A model generated the notes under the pieces. The model saw nothing but the letters and a program-made list of their open reading frames with translations, did no database searches and was not told the DNA's origin. From Tubulinosema ratisbonensis (taxonomy: Eukaryota; Microsporidia; Tubulinosematidae): a stretch of DNA of 14,944 nt. Of the stretch, positions 7,829-14,944 are shown one piece after another; the first letter of the stretch is position 1; the number at the start of each line of letters is the position of its first letter. The stretch is taken from positions 1 to 14,944 of the forward strand of contig RCSS01000886.1 in the NCBI GenBank assembly GCA_004000155.1, written 5' to 3'. Both the position numbers and the translations under genes were made by a program.

Positions 7829-8602
7829 TTAAACCAAAAGTATTGCATTAATTAAACCATCATTTTCTGGATTATTTGTTATTTGTGCATATTTTCCCCA
7901 AATAATTTTACCTGAAGAAGAAACCATTCCTAACTCACCAACATTTACTTCTATGATAGTACCTCTGGTTAATAATCCTAGATTAGTGTATAAATCAGAA
8001 TGAGGGTTCTTTTTTACACCAATTATTTCTAATTTATGCGTAGTTTGTGTTTGTGGATTGACAACACAGGCGTGTTTAAATCTTAGACCCATTGGTCTTA
8101 TAAATCTTTCATATTTAGGATTCTTTCTGGTGAATGATTCACCAACAAACACAGCTTTTGTTACCATTCTTTTCCATTTACAAGATCTTTTTTTACCTGT
8201 GGTTATTGGTTTAAAAGTCTCTCCTTCTGGCAATCCTTGTACTCTTGGAATAGGTACAGAGTATTTACTGACAGTACTTTTTTTAATTTGTAAAACATTT
8301 TTACTTTTCTCAACTGACTTACTTGAAACATTTCTATCCAACAAAAAGTGTGGCAAAGCTTCTCCACTTTGCTGAGTAACAATAGAAGAAGTCTTTTCTT
8401 TCTTTTTTAGTTCTTTCTTCTTTTTTATATTTTCAGATTTATTTTTCTTAATAAATTGTATTGCACGCATGCCATGTAATTTTCTTGCCAAAATACGTTT
8501 TTTAGCTTCTGCTCTTGCTTCCTTTTTAGCCTTTTTAACTTCATAATTCAACTTTCTGCCATTTCTTTTTATTGCATCTTCTACATAATTATTTTGTGGC
8601 AT
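7829..8602 (-). CDS. NSA2: Ribosome biogenesis protein Nsa2 (TINP1)
   Basis: Nsa2 is a nuclear 60S assembly factor that associates with Rsa4 on pre-60S particles. The 257-residue protein matches the family along its whole length (about 260 residues in yeast and human). It starts MPQNNYVEDAIKRNGRKL and has a Lys/Arg-rich helical region (20-70). ALPHFLLDR is at 82-90, and SVPIPRVQGLPEGETFKP at about 115-132. The conserved core KRMVTKAVFVGESFTRK runs through YERFIRPMGLRFK at 144-176. The C-terminal S8e-like beta domain follows (GLLTRGTIIEVNVGELG, IIWGKYAQITNNPENDG, INAILLV). No key segment is missing. The ATG is directly preceded by CCC. It diverges from the TBCD-like gene across 62 bp. Confidence 0.97.
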   Translation of the reverse strand: MPQNNYVEDAIKRNGRKLNYEVKKAKKEARAEAKKRILARKLHGMRAIQFIKKNKSENIKKKKELKKKEKTSSIVTQQSGEALPHFLLDRNVSSKSVEKSKNVLQIKKSTVSKYSVPIPRVQGLPEGETFKPITTGKKRSCKWKRMVTKAVFVGESFTRKNPKYERFIRPMGLRFKHACVVNPQTQTTHKLEIIGVKKNPHSDLYTNLGLLTRGTIIEVNVGELGMVSSSGKIIWGKYAQITNNPENDGLINAILLV

Positions 8603-8605
8603 GGG
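8603..8605 (-). promoter_or_regulatory. CCC-type start-site signal of NSA2
   Basis: On the minus strand CCC abuts the NSA2 ATG directly (AAATCCCATG). It is the only GC cluster in the 62-bp AT-rich divergent spacer. It matches the CCC-like signal reported just upstream of microsporidian start codons. Confidence 0.6.
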
Positions 8606-8664
8606 ATTTTTAAAAAAATTAATTTTTTTAATAAAAAATAAATATTTTTTTAATTCCTTAATTT

Positions 8665-10686
8665 ATGCTTATGAATGAAATAAATGAAATTTTAACAAAT
8701 GAAAACTTAAATAATTCACCAACTGACATTCACTTTTTGCCAAAATTTGTGGATTACCTTCCTTTATTGAATACTAAAATGTATTTTAAATATTTAACAG
8801 TAGTAAATAACTTAATACTTAATCCTTTTGATTTATCATCAATTTTAACCAATGAACAACTGAAAATTTTTTGTGAATTTAACATAAAATGTTTGGAAAA
8901 TAATGAATTATTAGAAATTTGTAGTCAAAATTTAGCTATTACTCTAAATAATTTGTATATTTCAAAAAAAGAAATTCATTATTCTTTTTGTCAAATTTTT
9001 AATTTGCCTGTCAAAGAACAAATTTTTTATAAAATTTTGTTAAATCTGTCAAAATTAAACAAAATAGAAATGGAAATAGTCTTGGACAAGACAGGTTCAA
9101 TAAATTTATTGTGTTTAAAAATAGAAATTATTTCTTACCAAGCTGAAAGAGGATTTTTAAACTTAAATTCATCTATTAACTTAATTAAAGAATATTTAAG
9201 TAATGAAAATACTAAAGTAGGATGGATTGTGTCACATTCTCTTCATAGAATGATAAAAAATACAAGCAATAAAATTAAAATCTTAAATGAATTAAAAGAA
9301 GAAATAGAAGTAAAAAGTGCCAATTTTTGGATTAATTTTACTAATTTATTAACACTTTTTTTATGTGAAAATGTTTTTATAGAATTTGAATTTTACAAAG
9401 AAATGTTGTTTTACTGGAAAGAAGACACTAAGTCAGAGTTGGTTAGAGAAAGTGCACTTTTATACATGGACAGTTTATTTAAAAAGAAACAAATTATTTC
9501 TTTTAATGAAGTATATTTTATTTTTTTGTTTGATACTTCTTTTAGACTGAAAAAATTGGCTTTAAATATTTTAAATGAAAATATCAAAGAAGAAAACTTA
9601 CTTTTTTTCCTGAACGAAATTTCCTTTTCAAATTTTAAAATTGAAGAAAAAACAAAATTTTTACAAAAATTTATTTCCCCTTTAACAGTTAAAGAAAATT
9701 TAATTATTTTTTTAAATCACCCAAATAATCAAATAAGAAAAATAGCAGCAAAAATTTTACAAAATTATGTTTTATGCATTAAAGAATTTGTTAAAAATGA
9801 AAATTTGTTTTTTATTTCAGGTATTTTAGCATTTATCAACAAAAAGGATTGTAATGACAATTGTATTTGTGATTATGAAATTGAATATTTAAATGATATT
9901 TTGATAGATGATTCATTTTACAATACAAAAATATATGATTTTATTGTTGAAGAATATTTATCAATCATTCACATGCATCTTAAAAAAGAAATTTTTATTT
10001 TTGACACTAAAAAAATTATTAAAAATTTAACATTTATTTTAGAAAAAAATTCAACCAATGAAAATATTCCATTTATTTGCAAAAATTTGTCTTTAAAAAA
10101 TGAAGAATTTAGTGATTTAATTTTTAATAAATTAAAAAGAAGCAGAAAAGAATCTTTTATTTTGGCCAATACTTTTAATTTTAAACATAAAAAAGAAATT
10201 ATAAATATTTTTCTGGATAGGATTAATGAAACAGTGTTAGACAGTTTATATCTTCTTAAAAAACATTCTAATTTTACATTACCAAAAGAATTTATTTTAA
10301 AAATAGAATATTTTTTAGAATTTTATGAAGTTGATTTTACTGGAGACAAAGGAATGAATTTAAGGCTAAGTAGTTTAAAATTAATCAATTTAATTGATGA
10401 TAATATTTTTAACAAATACTTTATAAGATATTTTGTTGACAAATCAAAGTTTATCAGAGATTTTTTAATTTTTAATTGTGCTTCTAAAAAAGAAGATTTT
10501 TATTTTATAAAATGTTTAAATTTTAATTTTGACATTTCTTCAGAGATTTATGTATTTTTAGAAAAATATTATGAAATTTACGAAAGAAAAAAGAAAGAAA
10601 ACCATTTAGGAAATGATTTATTACATTTTTATTGCACATTGAAGTGTTTTATTTGCTTAGTGATGAACTTAAAGAAGAGTTTTTAA
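8665..10686 (+). CDS. TBCD: Tubulin-folding cofactor D (TBCD/Cin1) homologue, frameshifted near its 3' end
   Basis: TBCD captures beta-tubulin and, with cofactors E and C, assembles the alpha/beta dimer in the cytosol. The protein is helical and HEAT-like. Family landmarks occur in the right order. TVVNNLILNPFDLSSIL (45-61) matches the L.PFDL motif. NTKVGWIVSHSLHRMI (182-197) matches the VRWSAAKGIGR motif. FWINFTNLLTLFL (221-233) sits where the family has the WHGGCLALAEL segment. LVRESALLYMDSLF (259-272) matches the VRDAACY block, and LFDTSFRLKKLALNILNENI (288-307) the FDRDVNCRRAAS block. IRKIAAKILQNY (357-368) matches the IRELAAKAL block. At 673 residues it is far shorter than the roughly 1,200 of animal TBCD and lacks much of the N-terminus. 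The last 20 or so codons probably lie in the wrong frame, because the true C-terminus continues in another frame to 10898. Met3 is an alternative start. An AATTT box precedes the ATG. Confidence 0.7.
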   Translation: MLMNEINEILTNENLNNSPTDIHFLPKFVDYLPLLNTKMYFKYLTVVNNLILNPFDLSSILTNEQLKIFCEFNIKCLENNELLEICSQNLAITLNNLYISKKEIHYSFCQIFNLPVKEQIFYKILLNLSKLNKIEMEIVLDKTGSINLLCLKIEIISYQAERGFLNLNSSINLIKEYLSNENTKVGWIVSHSLHRMIKNTSNKIKILNELKEEIEVKSANFWINFTNLLTLFLCENVFIEFEFYKEMLFYWKEDTKSELVRESALLYMDSLFKKKQIISFNEVYFIFLFDTSFRLKKLALNILNENIKEENLLFFLNEISFSNFKIEEKTKFLQKFISPLTVKENLIIFLNHPNNQIRKIAAKILQNYVLCIKEFVKNENLFFISGILAFINKKDCNDNCICDYEIEYLNDILIDDSFYNTKIYDFIVEEYLSIIHMHLKKEIFIFDTKKIIKNLTFILEKNSTNENIPFICKNLSLKNEEFSDLIFNKLKRSRKESFILANTFNFKHKKEIINIFLDRINETVLDSLYLLKKHSNFTLPKEFILKIEYFLEFYEVDFTGDKGMNLRLSSLKLINLIDDNIFNKYFIRYFVDKSKFIRDFLIFNCASKKEDFYFIKCLNFNFDISSEIYVFLEKYYEIYERKKKENHLGNDLLHFYCTLKCFICLVMNLKKSF

Positions 10687-10898
10687 TTGGAATTTTATCT
10701 ACTTTTTTAAATGCAGACACGAATTTGAAAATTTTTATTTTTGAAAGAATATTTTCTATAAAAAATGAATTAATTTTATTTTTTAAACAATTACTTTTAA
10801 GAAATACAAGAATATTTAAAATTTCTTTATATTTTATTAAAGAAATTATAAAAAATGAAACTGACTCTGTTTATAAAAAAGAATTTGAAGAAAAATAA
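10632..10898 (+). CDS. C-terminal part of the TBCD-like gene after a frameshift
   Basis: This frame is open from 10617 to the TAA at 10896-10898 and has no ATG at its head, so it is unlikely to be an independent gene. Its helical, Phe/Leu/Lys-rich composition matches the upstream gene (FLIGILSTFLNADTN, ILFFKQLLLRNTRI). Inserting one base in the T-run at 10626-10630 would join DLLHF of the upstream frame to LLHIEVFYLL here and extend the protein by about 80 residues. A missing base in the assembly, a real disabling mutation, or less likely a programmed shift could explain it. The run of only five T is not a classical slippery site. Confidence 0.6.
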   Translation: MHIEVFYLLSDELKEEFLIGILSTFLNADTNLKIFIFERIFSIKNELILFFKQLLLRNTRIFKISLYFIKEIIKNETDSVYKKEFEEK

Positions 10899-10925
10899 AG
10901 TTTATTTTTAAAAACATTTAATTTT

Positions 10926-11045
10926 AATAATTTATTTTTAATAATTTATTTTTACTCATTGAATTTTAATAATTTATTTATTTTTAATTTTTGCTAATTT
11001 AAATAATTTATTTATTTTTACTCATTTATTTTAAATAATTTATTT
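10926..11045. repeat. Degenerate AT repeat array in the TBCD to CAP-Gly spacer
   Basis: The 235-bp spacer between 10899 and 11133 contains five copies of AATAATTTA(TTT), starting near 10926, 10940, 10968, 11002 and 11034. Two of them are followed by TATTTTTACTCATT (10948-10961 and 11013-11026 approximately). The pattern looks like slippage or unequal duplication of one AT-rich unit. It may carry the 3' end of the upstream transcript and the promoter of the downstream gene, but no specific signal stands out. Confidence 0.6.
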
Positions 11046-11131
11046 TTTATTTTTTAATAAACAAAATAAAAAATCAATAAAAATTCTAAGACAGAATTTT
11101 ATTCACTGATTAAATCATAAAAAAAAATAAA

Positions 11132-11133
11132 CC
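11132..11133 (+). promoter_or_regulatory. CC start-site signal of the CAP-Gly gene
   Basis: CC directly precedes the ATG (AATAAACCATGG) after a poly-A run. This is a weaker form of the CCC signal seen at other genes here, but it also resembles a good eukaryotic start context. Confidence 0.4.
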
Positions 11134-12243
11134 ATGGAATTTAAAATAGGTCAAAGAATAGAATGTTTAGATGAATACAAAGGAGAAGTAGCATTTATAG
11201 GAAAATTAAAAGGACGAGATAGTGTATACGTAGGTATTAGATTGGATAAACCTGTTGGTAAAAACAGTGGTATGTACGCAGGAGATAGATATTTTATCGC
11301 AGGAAAAAACCAAGGCATATTTGTTAAGTATGAACACCTTAAAGAATTAGAGAGAACTAATAGGATTATTGAAGAGAATCTTTCATTAGTTTCTAGAGAT
11401 GTAAGTAAAATAGGGCCATTGAGTTTAGACAAGGCAGCCAAGATACTTGCCAGTCACAAGGATGAAACAACATACATGGATATTTCAAGTTTAGACACAA
11501 GTTTTGCTTTAGAAAATGAAGAATATTCCATCAGTAAAAATGTTAATGAATTTCTCAAAGAAAATAAAATTGATTTTTTAAAAAATGAGAAGAAAAAAAA
11601 TGAAAAGAAAGAAAATAAACCATTAAGCAAATATGACAAAGCTAAAGAATATTACAGATTACTTAAAGAAAAGAATAAATTAAAAGAAATGAATGAATAT
11701 TTAAAAGAGAATACCAGTTTAATAGAAAATAGTGATAAAACATTTGAAGAAACATTGAATAATATTTCTAATATTAATAATACAAATAATTCAGAAAATT
11801 TAAAAAATAATAAAATTGACACTTTAAAATTTTATGATCAAAAAGAATTTTACCATCAAAGACCCAAAGAAATGGAAGAAGAAATGAAATTGTTCAGAGA
11901 CTCAAAAAAAAGCATAGAAACCATCAATGACAACATGAAGAGTGTGCAGAAAGACTTAGAAGATGCAGAAAAGGAGTTAAGAGAAGAAATTAAAAAGAGG
12001 AAAGGTTTAGAAGAAATGGTAAGAAACAAAGTTTCTTTGGTGTTGTACAATCTAAAAAGCACTGTAAGAGAATTAAAAGAGTGTTTTAGTCAAATTAAGA
12101 ATTATAAGTTAAAAGAGAAAGGTAATTTATATTTCCTTTTAATGAATGTTGTAAATTCTTTAGAAAAGAAAGATGTTAATTCTGTCAATAAAAATTTAGA
12201 AATGTTTAAGAAGGAAGTGGAAAAGAAAGGAATAACAATTTAA
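11134..12243 (+). CDS. N-terminal CAP-Gly, coiled-coil microtubule-binding protein
   Basis: The CAP-Gly domain occupies about 5-70: IGQRIECLDEYKGEVAFIG, then VYVGIRLDKPVGKNSG, then YFIAGKNQGIFVKYEHL. The signature GKNDG appears as GKNSG at 42-46. The domain binds the C-terminal EEY/F tail of alpha-tubulin or of EB-type proteins. A low-complexity Asn/Lys/Glu-rich middle follows. Strong coiled-coil prediction is expected at about 245-300 (EMEEEMKLFRDSKKS, DLEDAEKELREEIKKR), and a helical C-terminus runs to 369. The order CAP-Gly then coiled coil fits the CLIP-170/Bik1 or dynactin p150/Nip100 families. TBCE would have leucine-rich repeats after CAP-Gly, and TBCB carries CAP-Gly at the C-terminus. 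No CLIP-type zinc knuckle is seen. It follows the TBCD-like gene on the same strand, so two tubulin-related genes sit together. Confidence 0.88.
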   Translation: MEFKIGQRIECLDEYKGEVAFIGKLKGRDSVYVGIRLDKPVGKNSGMYAGDRYFIAGKNQGIFVKYEHLKELERTNRIIEENLSLVSRDVSKIGPLSLDKAAKILASHKDETTYMDISSLDTSFALENEEYSISKNVNEFLKENKIDFLKNEKKKNEKKENKPLSKYDKAKEYYRLLKEKNKLKEMNEYLKENTSLIENSDKTFEETLNNISNINNTNNSENLKNNKIDTLKFYDQKEFYHQRPKEMEEEMKLFRDSKKSIETINDNMKSVQKDLEDAEKELREEIKKRKGLEEMVRNKVSLVLYNLKSTVRELKECFSQIKNYKLKEKGNLYFLLMNVVNSLEKKDVNSVNKNLEMFKKEVEKKGITI

Positions 12244-13828
12244 TAAATGTTAAAATTAATTTTAATTTTTTTGTTTTAAGACAGCAGTGTTATAAATTAA
12301 AAAAATAAAATTATTTAATTTAAGAATAAAATTTATAAAATAATATTTTAGGTATAATTTAACATGAACTGAATGAATGTATGGTTAGAAATATTTATTA
12401 TTGTACTTTTTTTGTTGANCTTTTTTCTTTTGATCTTATTCTTTACAACATAAATGTTTTTTCTTTCTAATAAATTCATTTGATTCTTTTCGTTTTTCCT
12501 AAAAAAATAAGTATGAATAAAAAATGCTTTGATTTTAGAACCAATATGACTAAACTTTAATGCTCTTATAGTTAAAATAGCATTGTTTTATTTCGGTCTA
12601 AAGATTATTTGCTTTGTTTGATTTAGTATAAAAATAGTTAATTTTCTACAAGAAGATGTTTTGTGTTATTTAAACACAAAAAAAATTTACTTTCGAAATA
12701 CAGAACTGTTGTATCCATTAGTAAATGACCTAGATAATAAGTGTTTTAGATAAATTTAGTTTATATTTGTTTTTTTCTAACTTCTTCTCTGTTATACATA
12801 AATATTTATAACCAAAAAAAATAAATTAGAAGTAATCAGAGAATATAAAAATCTCAAAGCTAGTCTAAAAAATAAGTTTAGTGATATAACAGAAACAAAA
12901 CAAAATATCATTATTTTCTTTTTATTATATGTATACTTTTGTCGTTTTGTTCTGGTGCAACTAAACATTGAAAATTTGTAAAATATAAGTGGTTTTAAGA
13001 TATTTTTTTGTTTAGCATATTGTTTTTTACCATTATTGTTTAAAAAAGCTATTTTTATCTTTGAAAATTTTTTTCTTTAAATTCTATACAAGGTTAAAGA
13101 TACTTTTTTTATTTTAAAGATTTATTTTGTATAAAATTAATAACTACACAAAGATTTTCGATTTAATTAAATTATAATTAACTTAAATTTCTATAATTAG
13201 AAATTAAAAAAATTGATTTCTTGATTTTCTTTTACATTTTTAATGATTTTATTGATGTTATATCATGTAAGATATAATTATTACTATTTTAATGTAAACA
13301 GTATTGTTTTCCTCTGTAATTTTGACTAATGAGATTATTTATTTTAATATGTTAATTCGACTTTATATAAACAAAAGAATATTAAAGTATCTATATAAAA
13401 ATTATTTAAAAATTTTTAAAAGCTACTAAATTTCCTAGATAATTTAAGCCGCAGAGGATTAAAAAAATTTTTAATTACAATTATAAGGATTGTTTATTCT
13501 ACTATTTTTGAATTTTCAAAATTTAAAAAAATTTTAATTATTCATATTTTCATCTTAATATATTCTAATTCGTTAGAACTAAGATGAGCGGTTTTAAATT
13601 TCCGGAACTGTATGTATAATAAGATTAAAATATATTAAATAGAATAGAATAGAAATAATAATGGCTAAAACTTTATATTAAAATAAATTTTTTTTAGACT
13701 AAAGGATTAATTTAATTTAAATACAGAAAATTTTTAAACTTATCTAAATATAAAATCCCTTCCAGAAAATTAGTTGATTTTTTTAAATAGAAATATATTT
13801 AATGCTTTTTTTAGTCTTGCGTATTTTA
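12244..13828. other. Gene-poor AT-rich region downstream of the CAP-Gly gene
   Basis: No coding sequence, RNA gene or clear repeat is supported. All six frames are interrupted by frequent stops. There are small GC-richer patches near 13447-13460 and 13584-13610, which gave no recognisable translation. Because a transposase relic follows directly, part of this stretch may be the rest of that decayed element. Confidence 0.6.
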
Positions 13829-14573
13829 TTATTTTATATATTTCGTCCTTATTCTTCGTTGATAGATTATAATATTTGCATCTTCTTCAAATTTTAATTT
13901 TTCTAGCAACTGATGCAAAGTGTTTTTGCAGCCATTAAAAGTTGCTTTAAAAACAGAATGCCACCATTTTATGGCGTTGTTGTTAACAATTATTCCATCT
14001 AGAATGTTTCTATCTTGCAAAAGGTTGATTGGGTATTTTGGTGCAGAAATTGATTCTTCTATGTAATCATCATAGAAATAAGATTATAAATCGTCTAATA
14101 TCAAAGGAAACTGTGCACATGTTATATTTTCATTAGAAGTCTCTCTAAGATTATCGATTTAACAAACTATAACTCTACCAAGCATTTACAGTATTTTAAA
14201 TATTGTTATCTGTATTATAAATATTCTGTAATCCTAAATATTGTATTTTCCTAAAAATGGATTGTCCTGGGTATAACAAAATCCCTAAAATTTTAGCCCT
14301 AGGAAAATCAATTTCAAACGTTTAAGTTGTACATATTAAAATTACTTTTAATCGATAATCTACACGAGATGTCAGTAAGCTTTTTTAAGTAAAATCTTAT
14401 TATTCTAGGTTAAATTTTTTTAAAACAGAAAATACTACTGAAGAAACATGCCCTGTTTTCTCTAAATATATCGTAAGTAATTATTAGTAAGAGACTGGTA
14501 CAAAGCTATATACCGTCAATATATCAACAAAGGGTGTTTTTAGTTCTTGTATTATGTATTCTTTAAAAAATCG
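13829..14573 (-). pseudogene. Decayed MULE (Mutator-like) transposase
   Basis: Read on the minus strand through stops, this is the catalytic region of a MULE transposase. In one frame, from 14573 down to 14199, come PFVDILTVYSFVPVSY (the W.VDGTF.VP..Y block), TGHVSSVVFSVLKKF (the VP.VY.LL..K block), TFEIDFPRAKI (the TDFE block) and GQSIFRKIQYLGLQNIY (the FH..Q...RKIQ.LGL block). That frame has stops near 14481-14486, 14397-14402, 14388, 14322 and 14196. After a frameshift, a second frame gives SYFYDDYIEESISAPKYPI and VNNNAIKWWHSVFKATF (the FP.ELW and TNN..E.WH blocks), with a stop at 14084-14086; this frame ends at 13829. The order and spacing match the family. The Asp of TDFE and the Glu of NN..E.WH appear substituted. 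The element is therefore inactive. The terminal repeats and the N-terminal zinc finger were not identified. Confidence 0.8.
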
Positions 14574-14944
14574 CTATAAACATCAATATTCATTCAATTA
14601 TTATGTCCGTACTGATAAAATAATTTTCCCGTATAAGTATAAGACAAATTTTGTGACATTTTGATATTTTAAAAATATTAAACTTGAGGTTTCTTTTTGG
14701 CACTTATAATCGTACAATATATTAGTTAATGCTTCAAAATTTTTACTTGAATAAATAGTTTCTTTGAAATTTTTTTTAAAATTTATTGATTATTAGCCTT
14801 GTAGATGTAAGACATAAATCAATTTATTTTTTCCTTTCATTAATTTTTATATTTTTAAAAACATCTTCACTGTTTTATAAATGAAAATGATGAGAAATTA
14901 CAAAGCTTTCAAGATTTACTTTATACCGTTTTTTTTGTTGCCTA
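14574..14944. other. Region beyond the transposase relic, nothing recognised
   Basis: On the minus strand this lies 5' of the transposase relic, where the N-terminal DNA-binding part of a MULE would be expected. Stops are frequent in all frames and I could not identify a FLYWCH or similar zinc finger, nor a terminal inverted repeat. No other gene is seen up to the window end. Confidence 0.5.

Noticed and set aside
8058..8375. Plus-strand 105-codon frame opposite NSA2
   Set aside because: It overlaps the conserved core of NSA2 on the other strand and has no family features of its own.
10617..10684. Programmed ribosomal frameshifting in the TBCD-like gene
   Set aside because: There is no clear heptamer slippery site or downstream structure visible; an indel in a homopolymer is simpler.
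10632..10898. The 3' frame as an independent small gene
   Set aside because: It lacks an ATG at its head and overlaps the end of the TBCD-like frame; continuation after a frameshift explains it better.
11151..11639. Minus-strand frames opposite the CAP-Gly gene
   Set aside because: They are antisense to a recognised domain and to its Lys/Glu-rich linker, which reads as a Ser/Phe-rich shadow.
12244..13828. Search for a tRNA, rRNA or second transposase fragment in the downstream spacer
   Set aside because: Translations of the GC-richer patches near 13450 and 13590 gave no recognisable motif, and no cloverleaf could be drawn.

Overview
The window looks like nuclear DNA of a microsporidian, a highly reduced fungal relative. 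It is extremely AT-rich. The genes have no visible introns, the proteins are short versions of conserved eukaryotic families, and the central genes are packed 24 to 235 bp apart. Several start codons carry a CCC or CC tract, or an AATTT-like box, just upstream; these are start-site signals described for microsporidia. Isolated N bases suggest a draft assembly. I cannot name the genus.

Layout. Positions 1-1813 are gene-poor, AT-rich DNA with one GC-rich palindromic island near 1069-1095. A putative secreted protein (1814-2332, +) follows. The next spacer (2333-2856) holds a possible decayed Tc1/mariner-like fragment and a 26-bp tandem duplication. The gene-dense core runs from 2857 to 12243. 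In order it contains: a 741-residue degenerate beta-propeller-like protein (-); a Cdc4/Fbw7-type F-box/WD40 protein (-); a 104-residue orphan (+); an NLE-domain protein best matching Ytm1/WDR12 (+); Nsa2 (-, convergent with it); a tubulin-folding cofactor D (TBCD/Cin1) homologue broken by an apparent single frameshift near its 3' end (+); and an N-terminal CAP-Gly, coiled-coil microtubule-binding protein (+). From 12244 to the end no intact gene is seen. The minus strand from about 13829 to 14573 carries a decayed MULE (Mutator-like) transposase that is recognisable only when translated through stops and a frameshift.

How the genes relate. Ytm1 and Nsa2 both act in 60S ribosomal subunit assembly. 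TBCD and the CAP-Gly protein both concern tubulin and microtubules. The Cdc4-like protein would be the substrate receptor of an SCF ubiquitin ligase, and it keeps the phosphodegron-binding arginines. These are housekeeping functions kept in a minimal genome. I see no evidence for a novel multigene system. The most notable hidden items are the transposase relic, the conserved degron pocket and the frameshift in TBCD.
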